DNA from: Pseudomonas sp. P7548
GTDB taxonomy: Bacteria; Pseudomonadota; Gammaproteobacteria; Pseudomonadales; Pseudomonadaceae
NCBI RefSeq assembly: GCF_013386585.1
Contig: NZ_JACARO010000047.1
Coordinates: forward strand, 1 to 64,000
Length of the DNA stretch: 64,000 nt
Direction: 5' to 3'
The notes under the pieces are model-generated. The model made no database searches and was not told where the DNA came from. It was given only the letters and a program-made list of their open reading frames with translations. The translations under genes were made by a program, and so were the position numbers. This document shows, piece after piece, positions 25,069-33,603 of the stretch; positions within the stretch are counted from its first letter, which is position 1, and each line of letters opens with the position of its first letter.

Positions 25069-26153
25069 TGCGATTCCCTCTTGTGTTGGCGGCGCCAGGC
25101 TCGCAGCGTGCTGAACAACAGAAAAGCCACCAGCACTGGCAGGACGTAATACAGCATCAGGTGTTCAAGCTTGGTGGCCAGGGGCATGCCGGTGGTGAAC
25201 GCCATCACGTGCAGCCCGTAAGCGAGGTACAGGCCCAGCAGTACCAGGCCTTCGGCGCGAGTCACGCGGTAACCGGTGTAGAACACCGGCAGGCACAGCA
25301 CCACCACGCCGAGCATCACCGGCAAATCGAAATCCAGGGCATTGGGCGATACCGACAGCGGCGAGGGCGCAAGCAGGGCGGTCAGCCCCAATACGCCCAG
25401 CAAGTTGAACAGGTTGCTGCCGATCACGTTGCCCACGGCGATTTCGCGCTCACCACGCAGGGCGGCAATCAGTGACGTCGCCAGGCACGGCAGCGAGGTG
25501 CCGACGCCGATCAGGGTCAGGCCGATCACGCGCTCCGACAGGCCCAGGTCGCCGGCCACATCCACCGCTGCGCCGAGCAGCAGATGCCCGGCGAGCACCA
25601 GGATCAACAACCCGCCGAGCATCAGCAGCACGCTGCTGAACCAGGGGGCGCGGGCCACGGTGTCCAGTGTGCGCGGGCGGCGTGAATGGCGCGTCTGGTA
25701 ATGCAGCACGCCGAGGTAGGCGACCAGTGCGACCAGCAGCACCAGGCCATCGACCGGCGTCAGTTCTTCATTGGCGGCGAGGGTGAACACCAGCAGGCCG
25801 GCGAAGATCATCACCGGGATGTCCAGGCGCACCAACTGGCGCGAGACCCGCAACGGAATAATCAGTGCCGACAGGCCCAGGGTCACCAGGATGTTGAAGA
25901 TGCTGCTGCCGATCACGCTGCCCACCGCGATATCGGTGTTGCCAGCCAGGGTGGCTTGCAGGCTGACGGTCATCTGCGGCGCGCTGCTGCCGAAGGCGAC
26001 GATGGTCAGGCCGATGATCAGCGGTCGCACCTTGAGGCTGCCGGCCAGGCGCACGGCGGCGCGCACCAGGATCTCGGCGCCGACGATCAGCAGCACCAGG
26101 CCGCTGACCAGTTCCAGCAGGCTCCAGGGCGAGAGGGCGGTTAATCCGAAAAT
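25065..26153 (-). CDS. calcium/sodium antiporter (YrbG/CaxA-like), probable AUU start
   Basis: A K+-dependent Na+/Ca2+ exchanger-type inner-membrane protein with two alpha-repeat halves: GLTIVAFGSSAPQMTVSLQA with SVIGSSIFNILVTLG, and LTLIGVGTSLPCLATSLIA with NVIGSNLFNLLGVLG. The first conventional start (GTG at 26096) leaves only four residues before the conserved LIVGAEILVRAA and truncates helix 1. Extending in frame gives FGLTALSPWSLLELVSGLV, which completes that helix, and the only start-like codon is ATT at 26151-26153, seven bases after a perfect GGAGG. I therefore give the ATT start; the safe minimum is 25065-26096. Confidence 0.85.
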   Translation of the reverse strand: MFGLTALSPWSLLELVSGLVLLIVGAEILVRAAVRLAGSLKVRPLIIGLTIVAFGSSAPQMTVSLQATLAGNTDIAVGSVIGSSIFNILVTLGLSALIIPLRVSRQLVRLDIPVMIFAGLLVFTLAANEELTPVDGLVLLVALVAYLGVLHYQTRHSRRPRTLDTVARAPWFSSVLLMLGGLLILVLAGHLLLGAAVDVAGDLGLSERVIGLTLIGVGTSLPCLATSLIAALRGEREIAVGNVIGSNLFNLLGVLGLTALLAPSPLSVSPNALDFDLPVMLGVVVLCLPVFYTGYRVTRAEGLVLLGLYLAYGLHVMAFTTGMPLATKLEHLMLYYVLPVLVAFLLFSTLRAWRRQHKRESQ

Positions 26154-26169
26154 GACCGGTCCTCCATCG

Positions 26170-26541
26170 TCAATTGCCCAGGGCTTGCACGCGCACGCGC
26201 GCGGTGCCGCTGCTGATCATGCCCAATTGCTCGGCCGCCTTGCGTGAAAGATCGATCAAGCGCCCACGGGTATGCGGGCCGCGATCGTTGATGCGGACAA
26301 CCACGGATTTGTCATTGTCGAGATTCGTGACCTTGACCTGGGTGCCGAAGGGCAGTTGCCGATGGGCGGCGGTCAGGGCGTTCTGGTTGAAGGGTTCGCC
26401 ACTGGCGGTCTTGTTGCCATGGTGCTTGGCACCGTAATAGGAGGCGGTGCCGGTTTCGTCGTAGCCGTTGGGGTTGATGACGCCGCTGGCGCAGCCGGCC
26501 AGCAGGGAGAACAGGGCCAGGAGGCCAAGTAGACGCTTCAT
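26170..26541 (-). CDS. short RlpA-like double-psi beta-barrel lipoprotein
   Basis: 123 residues. Lipoprotein signal with lipobox LLAGC (Cys 17), then an RlpA double-psi beta-barrel domain (about 28-120): GTASYYGAKHHGNKTASGEPF, shown by its start GTASYYG, then LPFGTQVKVTNL, VVRINDRGP and RLIDLSRKAAEQLG, the last two being the usual RlpA signature with the catalytic-type Asp. It lacks the SPOR domain of full RlpA (over 300 residues), so septal targeting is doubtful. The ATG at 26541 is preferred over the upstream TTG/GTG frame because of the lipoprotein signal. Confidence 0.88.
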   Translation of the reverse strand: MKRLLGLLALFSLLAGCASGVINPNGYDETGTASYYGAKHHGNKTASGEPFNQNALTAAHRQLPFGTQVKVTNLDNDKSVVVRINDRGPHTRGRLIDLSRKAAEQLGMISSGTARVRVQALGN

Positions 26542-26563
26542 TGCAAGATGCCCCCATGACAAA

Positions 26564-26650
26564 TGTGGGAGCTGGCTTGCCTGCGATGCAGACGACTCGG
26601 TGTTTCAAACACACCGAGGTGATGCAATCGCAGGCAAGCCAGCTCCCACA
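26564..26650. repeat. REP doublet, GAGCTGGCTTGCCTGCGA arm type
   Basis: Inverted arms around a loop with TCGGTGT...ACACCGA, between gatB and the RlpA-like gene. Confidence 0.9.
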
Positions 26651-26696
26651 GGGTATTCGGGCAGGGGGTAAATCCCGCCCGGACCATTTACCGCTG

Positions 26697-28142
26697 TCAG
26701 CCTTCGAGCTTGCTTTTGAGCAATTCGTTCACCTGTTGCGGGTTGGCCTTGCCCTTGGAGGCTTTCATTGCCTGGCCCACAAAGAAACCGAACATCTTGC
26801 CGCGCTTGGCTTCGTCTGCCGCACGGTATTGCTCGACCTGCTCGGCGTTGGCCGCGAGCATTTCATCCAGCACGGCCGAAATCGCACCGCTGTCGGTGAC
26901 TTGCTTGAGGCCGCGCTTCTCGATGATTTCGTCGGCGCTGCCTTCGCCTGCAGCCATCGCTTCGAACACGGTCTTGGCGATCTTGCCGGAGATGGTGTTG
27001 TCCTTGATGCGCAGCAACATGCCACCCAATTGCTCGGCGGTGACCGGGGCTTCGTCGATTTCCAGGCCCTGTTTGTTCAACAGGCTGCCCAGTTCAACCA
27101 TCACCCAGTTGGCCGCCAGCTTGGCGTCACCGGCAATGCTCACGACTTTTTCGAAGTAGTTGGCTTGTTCACGGCTGGAGGCCAAGACGCTGGCATCGTA
27201 GACCGACAAGCCGAACTGCTCCTGGAAGCGCTCGCGTTTCTGCTGCGGCAGTTCCGGCAGGGTGGCGCGGATGTCGTTGAGGTATGCGTCCTCAAGCACC
27301 ACCGGCAACAGGTCCGGGTCGGGGAAGTAACGGTAGTCGTTGGCTTCCTCCTTGCTGCGCATGGCGCGGGTTTCGTCTTTGTTCGGGTCGTACAGGCGGG
27401 TCTGCTGGATGACCTTGCCGCCGTCTTCGATCAGCTCGATCTGGCGACGCACTTCGGTGTTGATCGCCTTCTCGATGAAGCGGAACGAGTTGACGTTCTT
27501 GATCTCGCAGCGGGTGCCGAACTCGACCTGGCCCTTTGGCCGTACCGACACGTTGCAGTCACAGCGCAGCGAGCCTTCGGCCATGTTGCCGTCGCAGATG
27601 CCCAGGTAGCGCACCAGCGCGTGGATGGTCTTGACGTAGGCCACGGCTTCCTTGGCGCTGCGCATGTCCGGCTCGGAAACGATCTCCAGCAGCGGCGTGC
27701 CCGCACGGTTCAGGTCGATACCGGTGGCGCCCGGGAATTCTTCGTGCAGGCTCTTGCCGGCATCTTCTTCCAGGTGGGCGCGGGTTACGCCGACGCGCTT
27801 GATGGTGCCGTCTTCCAGCGGGATATCCAGGTGGCCCTTGCCAACAATCGGCAGTTCCATCTGGCTGATCTGGTAGCCCTTGGGCAGGTCCGGGTAGAAG
27901 TAGTTCTTGCGTGCGAACACGTTGTGCTGGCCGATCTCGGCGTCAATCGCCAGGCCGAACATCACGGCCATGCGTACCGCTTCCTGGTTCAGCACCGGCA
28001 GAACGCCAGGCATGCCCAGATCTACCAGGCTGGCCTGGGTGTTCGGTTCGGAGCCGAACGTGGTGGCGCTACCGGAGAAAATCTTCGATTGGGTGGCGAG
28101 CTGGGTATGAATCTCCAGCCCGATCACAACTTCCCATTGCAT
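26697..28142 (-). CDS. gatB: Asp-tRNA(Asn)/Glu-tRNA(Gln) amidotransferase subunit B
   Basis: 481 residues. The kinase-like cradle domain binds the misacylated tRNA and activates the Asp/Glu side chain; conserved MQWEVVIGLEIHTQL at the start, NYFYPDLPKGYQISQ (about 85-99), DLNRAGTPLLEIVSEPD (about 145-161) and MRSKEEANDYRYFPDPDL (about 260-277); the C-terminal helical tail (YqeY-like, about 405-480) grips the tRNA. The frame extends 44 codons upstream into gatA, but AGGAG eight bases before the ATG at 28142 and family length set the start. Last gene of gatCAB. Confidence 0.97.
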   Translation of the reverse strand: MQWEVVIGLEIHTQLATQSKIFSGSATTFGSEPNTQASLVDLGMPGVLPVLNQEAVRMAVMFGLAIDAEIGQHNVFARKNYFYPDLPKGYQISQMELPIVGKGHLDIPLEDGTIKRVGVTRAHLEEDAGKSLHEEFPGATGIDLNRAGTPLLEIVSEPDMRSAKEAVAYVKTIHALVRYLGICDGNMAEGSLRCDCNVSVRPKGQVEFGTRCEIKNVNSFRFIEKAINTEVRRQIELIEDGGKVIQQTRLYDPNKDETRAMRSKEEANDYRYFPDPDLLPVVLEDAYLNDIRATLPELPQQKRERFQEQFGLSVYDASVLASSREQANYFEKVVSIAGDAKLAANWVMVELGSLLNKQGLEIDEAPVTAEQLGGMLLRIKDNTISGKIAKTVFEAMAAGEGSADEIIEKRGLKQVTDSGAISAVLDEMLAANAEQVEQYRAADEAKRGKMFGFFVGQAMKASKGKANPQQVNELLKSKLEG

Positions 28143-28152
28143 AGTGTTCTCC

Positions 28153-29604
28153 TCAGAAGCCGGTAGGGGTGCGGGTGTGCCAGTCGGTGTGCAACTGGTA
28201 CTGGTGCGCCACATTGAGCAGGCGGCCTTCCTGGAAATACGGGGCGAGCAATTGCACGCCGACCGGCAGGCCATCGACGAAACCGGCAGGCATGGACAAA
28301 CCCGGCAGGCCCGCGAGGTTGGCGGTGATGGTGTAAAGGTCTTCGAGGTAGGCAGCGACCGGGTCGCCGTTCTTGGCGCCGAGCTTCCAGGCCGGGTTCG
28401 GCGTGGTTGGGCCGAGGATCACGTCGACTTCTTCGAAGGCGGCCATGAAGTCGTTCTTCACCAGGCGACGGATCTTTTGCGCCTTGAGGTAGTACGCGTC
28501 GTAGTAACCGGCCGACAGGGCGTAGGCCCCGACCATGATGCGGCGCTGTACTTCGGCACCGAAGCCTTCGCCACGGGAGCGCTTATAAAGGTCGGTGAGG
28601 TCTTTCGGATTTTCGCAGCGGTAGCCGAAACGCACGCCGTCGAAACGCGACAGGTTGGAGGACGCTTCAGCCGGGGCGATCACGTAGTACGCAGGAATCG
28701 CGTGCCCGTTGTTCGGCAGGCTGATTTCCTTGATCACGGCGCCGAGCTTTTCCAGCTCCTTGACGCTGTTGTGCACAAGCTCCGCGATGCGTGGGTCGAG
28801 ACCAGCGCTGAAGTACTCCTTCGGCACGCCGATGCGCAGGCCCTTGATCGAGGTGTTCAGGCTGGCGCTGTAGTCCGGCACGGGCTCGTCGATGCTGGTG
28901 GAGTCCTGTTTATCGAAGCCGGCCATGCCTTGTAACAAAATTGCGCAGTCTTCGGCGGTACGTGCCAGGGGGCCGCCCTGATCCAGGCTGGACGCGTAGG
29001 CGATCATGCCCCAGCGGGACACGCGACCGTAGGTTGGCTTCAGACCGGTGAGGTTGGTGAAGGCGGCAGGTTGGCGGATCGAGCCGCCGGTGTCGGTGGC
29101 GGTAGCCGCCGGCAGGAAGCGCGCAGCCACGGCGGCAGCCGAACCACCCGACGAACCACCGGGCACGTGCTCCAGGTTCCACGGGTTCTTCACCGCGCCG
29201 TAGTAGCTCGACTCGTTGGCCGAACCCATGGCGAATTCGTCCATGTTGGTCTTGCCCAGGGTCACGGCCCCGGCGGCAGCCAGCTTGGACACCACGGTGG
29301 CGTCGTAGGGCGCCTTGAAGTTGTCGAGCATCTTCGAGCCGCAGCTGGTGCGAATGCCCTGGGTGCAGAACAGGTCCTTGTGGGCGATAGGCGCACCCAG
29401 CAGTGGGCTGTTTTCACCGTTGGCGCGACGTGCGTCGGCGGCCTTGGCCTGGCTCAAGGCCAGCTCTTCGGTGAGGCTGATGAAGCTGTTGACCTTCGGA
29501 TCGTGCTCGGCGATGCGCGCCAGCAGGGTCTTGGTCAGCTCTTCGGAAGAAAACTTTTTGTCGGCGAGACCGCGGGCGATCTCGGCCAGAGTCATGTGAT
29601 GCAT
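28153..29604 (-). CDS. gatA: Asp-tRNA(Asn)/Glu-tRNA(Gln) amidotransferase subunit A
   Basis: 483-residue amidase-signature enzyme that releases ammonia from glutamine for the transamidation on GatB. The Ser-cisSer-Lys triad is visible as Lys 76 (APIAHKDLF), Ser 151 (GGSSGGS) and Ser 175 (DTGGSIRQPA). Ten bases upstream of gatB and sixteen after gatC, so one operon. Needed in Pseudomonas for making Asn-tRNA and/or Gln-tRNA indirectly. Confidence 0.98.
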   Translation of the reverse strand: MHHMTLAEIARGLADKKFSSEELTKTLLARIAEHDPKVNSFISLTEELALSQAKAADARRANGENSPLLGAPIAHKDLFCTQGIRTSCGSKMLDNFKAPYDATVVSKLAAAGAVTLGKTNMDEFAMGSANESSYYGAVKNPWNLEHVPGGSSGGSAAAVAARFLPAATATDTGGSIRQPAAFTNLTGLKPTYGRVSRWGMIAYASSLDQGGPLARTAEDCAILLQGMAGFDKQDSTSIDEPVPDYSASLNTSIKGLRIGVPKEYFSAGLDPRIAELVHNSVKELEKLGAVIKEISLPNNGHAIPAYYVIAPAEASSNLSRFDGVRFGYRCENPKDLTDLYKRSRGEGFGAEVQRRIMVGAYALSAGYYDAYYLKAQKIRRLVKNDFMAAFEEVDVILGPTTPNPAWKLGAKNGDPVAAYLEDLYTITANLAGLPGLSMPAGFVDGLPVGVQLLAPYFQEGRLLNVAHQYQLHTDWHTRTPTGF

Positions 29605-29620
29605 GAAAGGCTCTTTCCCT

Positions 29621-29908
29621 TTAGTCGATGACTTTCGGAACCAGGTACAGGCCGTTTTCGACCGCTGGCGCGATGGACTGGTAGGCCTCGCGATTATTAC
29701 TCTCGGTCACGACGTCTGCGCGCAGGCGCTGGCTGGCTTCCAGCGGGTGAGCCAAAGGCTCGATACCGTCGGTATTTACGGCCTGCATCAGGTCGACCAG
29801 CCCGAGAATGCTGTTCAGGGCTGCAGTGGTCTGTGGAAGATCGGCATCATTGAGGCCAAGCGAGGCCAGATGCGCGATTTTTTCCACGTCGGAGCGTTCA
29901 AGCGTCAT
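29621..29908 (-). CDS. gatC: Asp-tRNA(Asn)/Glu-tRNA(Gln) amidotransferase subunit C
   Basis: 95 residues, typical of the small GatC belt protein that stabilises GatA on GatB. Conserved EKIAHLASLGLNDADL (about 9-24) and EPLAHPLEASQRLRADVVTE (about 46-65) are present. First gene of the operon, divergent from mreB across about 210 bases that must contain both promoters. Confidence 0.95.
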   Translation of the reverse strand: MTLERSDVEKIAHLASLGLNDADLPQTTAALNSILGLVDLMQAVNTDGIEPLAHPLEASQRLRADVVTESNNREAYQSIAPAVENGLYLVPKVID

Positions 29909-30118
29909 GGGAATCTCCAGTGGAAAACAGAACGGAGGCTGTCCGTGTGTTAGATTGTCGGAACACTACCGCATTTCTACGGTCTTACGGCCGCGATTGT
30001 GGGGTTAGGTGCACAGAAAGTCGGCCAATTTAGCACATTGGCGCCTTGCCCAAAATCCCTGTCGTTGTTAGAGTTTGCCGCACTTTTTTACCCACGCGTT
30101 GCCTAGGGTCCCTTTCCC

Positions 30119-31156
30119 ATGTTCAAGAAACTGCGTGGCATGTTTTCCAGCGATCTTTCCATTGACCTGGGCACTGCCAACACCCTTATTTACGTGCGCG
30201 AGCGCGGTATCGTCCTGAATGAGCCATCGGTTGTGGCTATTCGGACGCACGGTAACCAGAAAAGTGTCGTTGCCGTTGGCACCGAGGCCAAGCGCATGCT
30301 CGGCCGTACACCAGGCAATATTGCCGCCATTCGTCCGATGAAAGACGGCGTGATCGCCGACTTCAGCGTCTGCGAGAAGATGCTGCAGTACTTCATCAAC
30401 AAGGTTCACGAAAACAGTTTCCTGCAGCCCAGCCCTCGTGTGCTGATCTGCGTTCCGTGCAAATCCACCCAGGTTGAGCGTCGTGCCATCCGTGAATCGG
30501 CCCTCGGTGCCGGTGCCCGTGAAGTGTTCCTGATCGAAGAGCCGATGGCGGCTGCGATCGGTGCCGGCCTGCCGGTTGAAGAAGCGCGTGGCTCGATGGT
30601 GGTGGATATCGGTGGTGGTACCACTGAAATCGCCCTGATCTCCCTCAACGGTGTGGTGTATGCCGAATCCGTACGTGTGGGCGGCGACCGTTTCGACGAA
30701 GCGATCATCACTTATGTGCGTCGTAACTACGGCAGCCTGATCGGCGAATCCACCGCCGAGCGCATCAAGCAGGAAATCGGCACCGCTTACCCGGGCGGCG
30801 AAGTGCGCGAAGTCGATGTTCGCGGTCGCAACCTGGCCGAAGGCGTTCCACGTGCTTTCACCCTGAACTCCAACGAAGTGCTGGAAGCTCTGCAAGAGTC
30901 CCTGGCCACTATTGTTCAGGCAGTGAAGAGCGCCCTGGAGCAATCGCCACCGGAGCTGGCTTCCGATATCGCCGAGCGTGGCCTGGTACTGACCGGCGGT
31001 GGCGCCTTGCTGCGTGACCTCGACAAGCTGCTGGCCCAGGAAACTGGCCTGCCGGTGATCGTCGCCGAAGACCCGCTGACCTGCGTTGCCCGTGGCGGTG
31101 GTCGTGCACTGGAAATGATGGATAAACACACCATGGACCTGCTTTCCAGCGAATAA
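30119..31156 (+). CDS. mreB: rod shape-determining protein MreB
   Basis: 345-residue bacterial actin that organises the elongasome. N-terminal IDLGTANTLIYVRERGIVLN (about 16-35) is phosphate-1, VVDIGGGTTEIALISL (about 161-176) phosphate-2, and LTGGGALLRDLDKLL (about 290-304) the adenosine pocket. The N-terminal MFKKLRGMF is the amphipathic membrane-binding helix of gammaproteobacterial MreB. First gene of mreBCD. Confidence 0.99.
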   Translation: MFKKLRGMFSSDLSIDLGTANTLIYVRERGIVLNEPSVVAIRTHGNQKSVVAVGTEAKRMLGRTPGNIAAIRPMKDGVIADFSVCEKMLQYFINKVHENSFLQPSPRVLICVPCKSTQVERRAIRESALGAGAREVFLIEEPMAAAIGAGLPVEEARGSMVVDIGGGTTEIALISLNGVVYAESVRVGGDRFDEAIITYVRRNYGSLIGESTAERIKQEIGTAYPGGEVREVDVRGRNLAEGVPRAFTLNSNEVLEALQESLATIVQAVKSALEQSPPELASDIAERGLVLTGGGALLRDLDKLLAQETGLPVIVAEDPLTCVARGGGRALEMMDKHTMDLLSSE

Positions 31157-31186
31157 GCATTTGCTGATTAGCCCATGTTTCGCCCG

Positions 31187-31212
31187 CAGGCAGCACTTTG
31201 CAGTGCTGCCTG
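31187..31212 (+). other. hairpin in the mreB-mreC spacer
   Basis: CAGGCAGCAC and GTGCTGCCTG form a perfect 10-bp stem with a six-base loop, 30 bases after the mreB stop, without a proper T-run. It may attenuate or protect the transcript so that MreB is made in excess over MreC/MreD. Confidence 0.55.
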
Positions 31213-31296
31213 TTGGCGTTTATCTTCTTCAATCTGCATCCAGGCCGGTTAGATGCCGTATGAATAAAGAGAACATTTGCCTGGGAGGAGCGGCTT

Positions 31297-32397
31297 ATTA
31301 AACCGCTTTTCGCCAAAGGCCCCTCATTGGGCGTGCGCCTGTTGGTGCTGGTCGTGCTTTCGGTCGCGCTGATGGTGGTCGATGCCCGCTTTGCACTGCT
31401 CAAGCCCGTGCGCAGCCAGATGTCGCTGGTGTTGATGCAGACCTACTGGATCACCGACCTGCCGCAACGTCTCTACCAGGGCGTGGCCAGCCAATTCGGC
31501 AGCCGCACCGAGCTGGTTGCCGAGAACGAAAAACTCAAGACCGAAAACCTGCTGCTGCAGGGGCGCATGCAAAAGCTGGCGGCCCTCACCGAGCAGAACG
31601 TTCGGTTGCGCGAGTTGCTCAATTCTTCCGCGCTGGTCAACGAGAAGGTCGAAGTGGCCGAGTTGATCGGCATGGACCCCAACCCCTTTACCCATCGCAT
31701 CATCATCAACAAGGGTGAACGTGACGGTGTGGTCCTCGGCCAGCCGGTGCTTGATGCCCGTGGCCTGATGGGCCAGGTGGTGGAGCTGATGCCTTATACC
31801 TCGCGGGTTCTGCTGCTGACGGACACCACCCACAGTATCCCGGTGCAGGTGAACCGCAACGGCTTGCGTGCGATTGCCAGCGGCACCGGCAACCCGGAAC
31901 GCCTGGAATTGCGCCACGTCGCCGACACGGCGGATATCAAGGAAGGCGACCTGCTGGTCAGCTCCGGCCTTGGCCAACGTTTCCCGGCCGGTTACCCGGT
32001 GGCGACGGTCAAGGAAGTGATCCACGATTCCGGCCAGCCCTTCGCCATCGTGCGTGCCGTACCGACGGCGGCCTTGAACCGCAGCCGTTACCTGCTGCTG
32101 GTGTTCAGCGACAACCGCACTCCTGAAGAGCGCGCCAATGACGCCGCCCAGGCCCAGGAAGCGGAAGACAAGCAAAACGGTGTTGCGCCGATCGTGCCTG
32201 CAACTGTGCCAAAACCGGCATTCGTCGGGCCGCCTGCGCCTGCACCTGCTGCGGCGGCGCCCGTAGCCACTCCCGCCAAGCCTGTGGCGCACAATGCGCG
32301 TGCGGCTAAACCGGCAGCGACCAAGCCACCGGCCGCGACGCCTGCGGCCAGGCCTGCGGCGACCGCCCCGGCAACCACACGGCAGAGGGAGGAATAA
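31297..32397 (+). CDS. mreC: rod shape-determining protein MreC, probable AUU start
   Basis: About 366 residues. Bitopic: a single membrane helix near the N-terminus (LGVRLLVLVVLSVALMVV), a coiled coil (about 70-105) and the periplasmic beta-barrel domain (about 115-275) that contacts PBP2. The conserved family N-terminus KPLFAKGPSLG is encoded before the first conventional start (TTG 31327). The only codon able to start it is ATT at 31297, six bases after GGGAGGAG; an in-frame TGA lies at 31261, with no ATG, GTG or TTG between. A Pro/Ala-rich tail of about 75 residues follows the folded domain. Overlaps mreD by one base. Confidence 0.93.
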   Translation: MKPLFAKGPSLGVRLLVLVVLSVALMVVDARFALLKPVRSQMSLVLMQTYWITDLPQRLYQGVASQFGSRTELVAENEKLKTENLLLQGRMQKLAALTEQNVRLRELLNSSALVNEKVEVAELIGMDPNPFTHRIIINKGERDGVVLGQPVLDARGLMGQVVELMPYTSRVLLLTDTTHSIPVQVNRNGLRAIASGTGNPERLELRHVADTADIKEGDLLVSSGLGQRFPAGYPVATVKEVIHDSGQPFAIVRAVPTAALNRSRYLLLVFSDNRTPEERANDAAQAQEAEDKQNGVAPIVPATVPKPAFVGPPAPAPAAAAPVATPAKPVAHNARAAKPAATKPPAATPAARPAATAPATTRQREE

Positions 32398-32885
32398 TGG
32401 CCGGTACTCATTCGCGCAACGGCTGGATCGTCTGGCTGACCTTTGCCATCGGCTTGCTGCTCAGCGTTTCGCCGTTGCCGCAATTCATGGAAATCCTGCG
32501 ACCGCTCTGGCTGGCGCTGCTGCTGGCCTTCTGGTCGCTGAACCTGCCGCACAAGGTCGGCATGGTCACGGCGATGTTCCTGGGCTTGGCGGAAGATGTG
32601 CTCTATGGCACCTTGCTGGGGCAGAACGCGTTGATCCTTACCCTGATCACCTTCCTGGTGCTGTCGTTGCAGCAACGGCTGCGCATGTTTCCGATGTGGC
32701 AGCAGTGCCTGGTGATTCTGGTGATCTTCGGCCTGGCTCAACTGGTGCAGCTGTGGCTGAGCGCCTTGACCGGCAACCGCCAGCCCACCCTGGCGCTGGT
32801 ATTGCCAGCGCTGGTCAGTGCGCTGCTGTGGCCTTGGATCAGTTTTGGCCTGCGTGGGTTACGTCGTCGCTATAAGATCAATTGA
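32397..32885 (+). CDS. mreD: rod shape-determining protein MreD
   Basis: 162 residues, five to six hydrophobic helices with few charged residues, FLGLAEDVLYGTLLGQNAL (about 61-79) being the best conserved MreD patch. Inner-membrane partner of MreC in the elongasome. Start ATG overlaps the mreC stop (TAATGG), implying coupled translation. Confidence 0.95.
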   Translation: MAGTHSRNGWIVWLTFAIGLLLSVSPLPQFMEILRPLWLALLLAFWSLNLPHKVGMVTAMFLGLAEDVLYGTLLGQNALILTLITFLVLSLQQRLRMFPMWQQCLVILVIFGLAQLVQLWLSALTGNRQPTLALVLPALVSALLWPWISFGLRGLRRRYKIN

Positions 32886-32936
32886 ACGGATTGCGAGGCT
32901 CTGCCTGGTTATCGAACCCTACAGGGAGAGTCTGGA

Positions 32937-33533
32937 ATGAATTCGCTTTACCTGGCCTCGGGCTCTCCGAGGCGGCGTGAACTGCTGACCCAGATCGGTG
33001 TGCCCTTCACCGTGGTCAGCGCCACTATTGATGAAACACCTCTTACCAATGAACCTGCCGTTGCCTACGTCGAGCGCCTTGCGCGCGGCAAGGCGGCGGC
33101 GGGTTTTGCTGCGCTCGAAAACACCCCGGGCGCCTGCGTGCTGGGCGCTGATACGGCTGTGATCGTCGATGGGAAGATCCTTGGCAAGCCCGTGGATCAA
33201 GCCGATGCCCTGGCCATGCTGATGGCGTTGGCGGGGCGTGAGCATGAAGTCCTCACCGCCATAGCCCTGACGGATGGCCGGCGTAGCGAAACTGTTTGTG
33301 TAAGCAGTCGTGTACGGTTTCGCGGTATTTCTGTCGAAGAGGCTACAACCTACTGGCACAGTGGCGAACCCCAGGACAAGGCGGGCGGCTATGCTATCCA
33401 GGGCCTGGGGTCGGTGTTCGTGGCCGGGCTCAACGGCAGTTATTCCGCCGTGGTCGGCCTGCCGGTGTGTGAAACCGCGCAACTGCTCGGCCAATTCGGC
33501 ATACCCTGTTGGCAAAACCTTACCGTGCGTTGA
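32937..33533 (+). CDS. maf: Maf-family nucleotide pyrophosphatase
   Basis: 198 residues. Substrate and metal motifs: LASGSPRRRELLTQIG (about 6-21), VLGADTAVIVDGKILGKP (about 67-84), and QDKAGGYAIQGLGSVFV (about 144-160). The QDKAGGYAIQG form is that of the YhdE branch that hydrolyses dTTP/UTP-type nucleotides, a house-cleaning and cell-division-arrest function. 51 bases after mreD, the usual position in Pseudomonas. AGGGAGAG precedes the ATG. Confidence 0.94.
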   Translation: MNSLYLASGSPRRRELLTQIGVPFTVVSATIDETPLTNEPAVAYVERLARGKAAAGFAALENTPGACVLGADTAVIVDGKILGKPVDQADALAMLMALAGREHEVLTAIALTDGRRSETVCVSSRVRFRGISVEEATTYWHSGEPQDKAGGYAIQGLGSVFVAGLNGSYSAVVGLPVCETAQLLGQFGIPCWQNLTVR

Positions 33534-33603
33534 ACGCCGTATTCCAGCGCCAAGCCTTTAGCGATCGGTCACTATTGTGAAAACGCCTGAACGAGACCCA
33601 GCC

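Noticed and set aside
31327..31329. TTG as the mreC start
   Set aside because: It drops ten conserved residues and has no ribosome site; ATT 31297 has both.
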